Of a stretch of DNA of 64,000 nucleotides, positions 61,335 through 64,000 are shown piece by piece. The notes beneath the pieces were generated by a model. It was given only the letters and a program-made list of their open reading frames with translations, did no database searches and was not told the DNA's origin. Every line of letters begins with the position of its first letter. Positions within the stretch are counted from its first letter, which is position 1. The DNA is from Monarcha castaneiventris obscurior (Eukaryota; Chordata; Aves; Passeriformes; Monarchidae): assembly GCA_026261815.1 (NCBI GenBank), contig JAMPIT010000174.1, positions 13,144,001-13,208,000 of the forward strand. Reading direction: 5' to 3'. The position numbers were made by a program, and so were the translations under genes.

Positions 61335-62750
61335 GAGCTCAGAGGAATGTGAGGGCATATGGTGCCTTGAACCTCAGGGGAACTGTGTTGTGCTAGAGTG
61401 GGTAATGACAAAGAGTAACAGACTGTCCCTTTCCCTGAAAATCATGTGGTTGAAATGGATAAAATACATCAGAGGAGAGATGAGTGATTAGCCCAGTGTC
61501 CAACAGGAGCTCTGTGTCAGAGCCACTGAGAGCACCCAGGCAAACCCCAGCCAGATGTGCCAGCAGTGAGGGACTGCTGCCCTTGGGAGCATGGGGAAAA
61601 CCTGGGGGACAGAAAGCTGTGGCGAGGCAGAGAGTACAAAAAGGGCAAGGGAAGGGTGCAAAGTTTGGCTCCAGTAAAGTTTGCTAGCCTGACCTCAAGT
61701 GTATACAGAGCCCCTGAGAGAGTGAGAGCATGACTGAGTTCTTTGCTTGGAGCAAAAATAGTGGCTGTGAAAGAAATGGGAAAGAGGCAGGCAGATACAA
61801 AAGGGAAGAAAGCTGAGGAAGAAAGGAAAAGAACATGAAAACACTATCCTCAAAACCAAGGCAGACATGCCAGCCATATTAATTTCCAGTACAAATGCCC
61901 TTCCTCCACTGCAGCTCAATGAGGGATCTGACCACAGTTAAGTTTACGCTGTGTGTTTTCAATAACAATAACAAAAAAGCCAATGCTTAATTCTGCAAGC
62001 CAGAATTAAAAGGCAAAGGCTCATCTTAATTCTGAAAGAGGAACAGAAGGAGCAGCTTTGCATGGAGGTGAATGTGTTTTTCTCGGTCTACAGTAGTGTT
62101 TTGTGGGTGGTTTTAAGCAGTTTCAGTGGTGGAGCTGATAGTCCTAAGAAACAGTCTCTTCTGTTATATTCTACAGTTATTTTTTAGCCACAGCTGTCAA
62201 TCACACTGCTTTTCAAAGAAGGCAAGTGTCAGTCAGTATCTCCGCTCTGTAGAGACAACACAGAGATGAGAAACAACTTGCCCAGTATCAGTCAGTACAG
62301 CATCTCTAAGGCAGTCAGTACCAGTAAGAACCCCACCAACAGGGTCCCAGCCTGGCCCACATCTCCTCTGTGTCCCCTCTGCCAGGGCAGGGGGGGGTTA
62401 GTGTTACCTGCTGAAAAATATCACCTCATTCAAAACCACAAGGTAGATTCCCATATGCCTTGACTGCTGTGTGGCCAAAGGAGAGTGGTCACTTCCATGC
62501 CACATCCCAGAGTGTGGGGATCTCTACTGGAAATATGCACTGGAATTACTGAATACAGGGGTGGGGGCAGGTTTTTTGGCTTCATTGTAGTCATTATAGT
62601 CATATATGACTGGGAGGAAGAATTTAATGCTTTGGGAAATGATATCTAAAGTCTGAAATAGACATATTTGTTTAATTTTTGTGCTGTAGAAGGAAAATAA
62701 ATCTACACACAACAGCAACAGCAATAACTGGAAATCAAGGAGATATTTTC
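61335..62750. other. Non-coding stretch, no gene seen
   Basis: Purine-rich at 61730-61850, explaining the open minus frame 61695-61919. A plus frame at 61484-61687 is short and without a domain. Confidence 0.55.
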
Positions 62751-62754
62751 CCCA

Positions 62755-62895
62755 CTTGTGCAAATATAACCTGTACAGATTCTCTTGTACCTTCTCCTGC
62801 AGCATCTGGTGCTGGCCACTCTCTGACACAAGATGCTGGGCTAGATTGGGCTTGGGTGCAGTCCAGCCTGCAAATATCTGTGTTCCTAAATAAGT
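62755..62895 (+). mobile_element. Ancient CR1 3' terminus, plus strand
   Basis: 'cagcatctggtgctggccac', 'tctctgacacaagatgctgg' and 'gctagattgggcttgggtgc' match the 3' end of the old amniote CR1 lineage, the same type as at 28.3-29.9 kb. Only the terminal part is recognisable. Confidence 0.75.
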
Positions 62896-62899
62896 TGTG

Positions 62900-64000
62900 A
62901 AGTTTTCTCACATTCTGTTCCTCAATCTGTATAGAAAAGCCCAAATAAAGCATAATCTTCTCCGTTGAGAAATCTCTCATTACATCCTTTCTTATATTCA
63001 GAAGCAAAATTTCTTTCAATGCTGTCTTCAAAGCCCTTGTATTCCTGACAGGGGTTTTGTAATGTGCTTATCAAGGCTCTGCTTTCCTAGTGGAGGCCCA
63101 CAGCTAATTACTACAGTCACAGAGTCTTTGCACAGTGGGTCTTAAATACCTTGCCATCCTCAAAACTGTCTGGTCAGTTCATTCTTGAAATGACCATCTA
63201 AAATAACAGAGTGGGTAGAGATGGTCTGTTTACTTTGCAGTTTGTAGTAAGAGATCATTTGGCACCTTTCATACTTCAAATTTGCAGTTTGTTAAACCAG
63301 AAAAAAAAGAATCAGGAGATGTAAATACAGCTTTTGAATCTGAATTCCATCATGTCATGGAAAAATATTTCTTTTTGTGCTACAAGTGGAGGATGGATGA
63401 AGAAAAAAAGAAAAGTATTTGCTTAAAAACCCAAGAGGCCAAACTGCTGCATGGATGAAATTGTTCATTTTCATTATCCCCTTAAATTCAGATCAGTGCT
63501 CTTTTAATATAGTTTGTACTATTACAAAGGGGATTGCAACTTCTATTACATGATTGCACCTTGCTTCACAGGAAACTAAAGTCTGTGTTCCTTGACTGGC
63601 ACCATTTCAAACAAACTGTGTGATGGATGTGGAAAAATGCACTGTCCCAGGACACTGGCAGAGAGAGTCTGGTATCTGAAACACAACATCTACAGAGGCA
63701 ATAGTAAGAGTTGTGGCTGGTTTTCCTTGAGGGCCAGACACAGAGATGATGCTCAGTATAAGAAACTGGTAGATAACAGAACCAACCATGCAGACAGTGG
63801 TGAGCAGCCTGAGATTGTAGATAATTCTGTGGGAATGATGAGGGAAAATTCAAATCCACATAACAATAGTTTTAGGCAGAAAAAACCCTAAAACCTTTAA
63901 AGGGACCCTTAAGTTGTGGATTTCCAGAAGCTGGGAAATTTATTAGGGGAAAGAAAATTGTTAATGTTTTTATTTTGTGTCCTTCCATGCAATTTAAGGA
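62900..64000. other. Non-coding stretch, no gene seen
   Basis: AT-rich, with opposite-strand frames at 63566-63891 that lack any domain or splice context. Confidence 0.55.

Noticed and set aside
1..64000. tRNA, rRNA, CRISPR, phage or bacterial operon content
   Set aside because: No cloverleaf, spaced direct-repeat array or tightly packed coding region was seen. The repeats show this is animal nuclear DNA.

Overview
The window looks like ordinary nuclear DNA from a bird, probably gene-poor intergenic or long-intron sequence. The evidence is its repeats: several CR1 LINE fragments with the avian 3' end (a 'ttggactc.atgatct.agaggtc.tttccaacctaaatg.ttctatg' type tail, in short pieces), a solo LTR of a family common in bird genomes, part of a second avian-type LTR, and no L1, Alu or other mammalian repeats. 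Base composition is AT-rich, with homopolymer runs and one abrupt GC-rich block. I recognise no protein-coding gene with confidence. Long open frames are explained by GC-rich or strand-skewed composition, by CR1 reverse-transcriptase remnants, or by chance. Family names rest on my memory of repeat consensus sequences, because no database search was possible. Layout: 1-1.9 kb is unremarkable. 1.9-2.9 kb holds a minus-strand LTR with a possible remnant of provirus interior behind it. 10.4-11.0 kb is a pyrimidine-skewed stretch. 11.9-12.5 kb is a minus-strand CR1 reverse-transcriptase fragment with a damaged active site. 17.0-18.5 kb stacks a 41-bp tandem duplication, a CR1 fragment carrying a pentanucleotide expansion, and a minus-strand solo LTR. 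19.1, 24.4 and 25.5 kb hold CR1 3' ends. 28.3-29.9 kb is a long, heavily decayed CR1 of the old amniote type. 36.8-38.3 kb is the only CpG island and by far the best candidate for a promoter. It holds an NF-Y CCAAT box 45 bp from an RFX X-box-like site, consensus splice donors facing outward on both strands, and a degenerate GC-rich minisatellite. 38.6-38.9 kb is TG-rich. 42.1 and 43.9 kb have tight clusters of nuclear-receptor half-sites (DR0 and DR3). 50.0-50.6, 52.4-52.6 and 62.8-62.9 kb are further CR1 pieces. 61.07-61.33 kb is the best exon-like segment outside the island. How it fits together: one CpG-island promoter, perhaps bidirectional, sits in a repeat-poor neighbourhood. The AT-rich flanks contain non-coding segments rich in homeodomain, POU, CRE and nuclear-receptor motifs that could be regulatory, but conservation is untested. 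I found no sign of an undescribed multi-gene system, phage, CRISPR array or operon. The most useful leads are the island with its two candidate first exons, the candidate exon at 61 kb, the DR0/DR3 clusters and the inverted-repeat homeodomain cluster at 49.3 kb.
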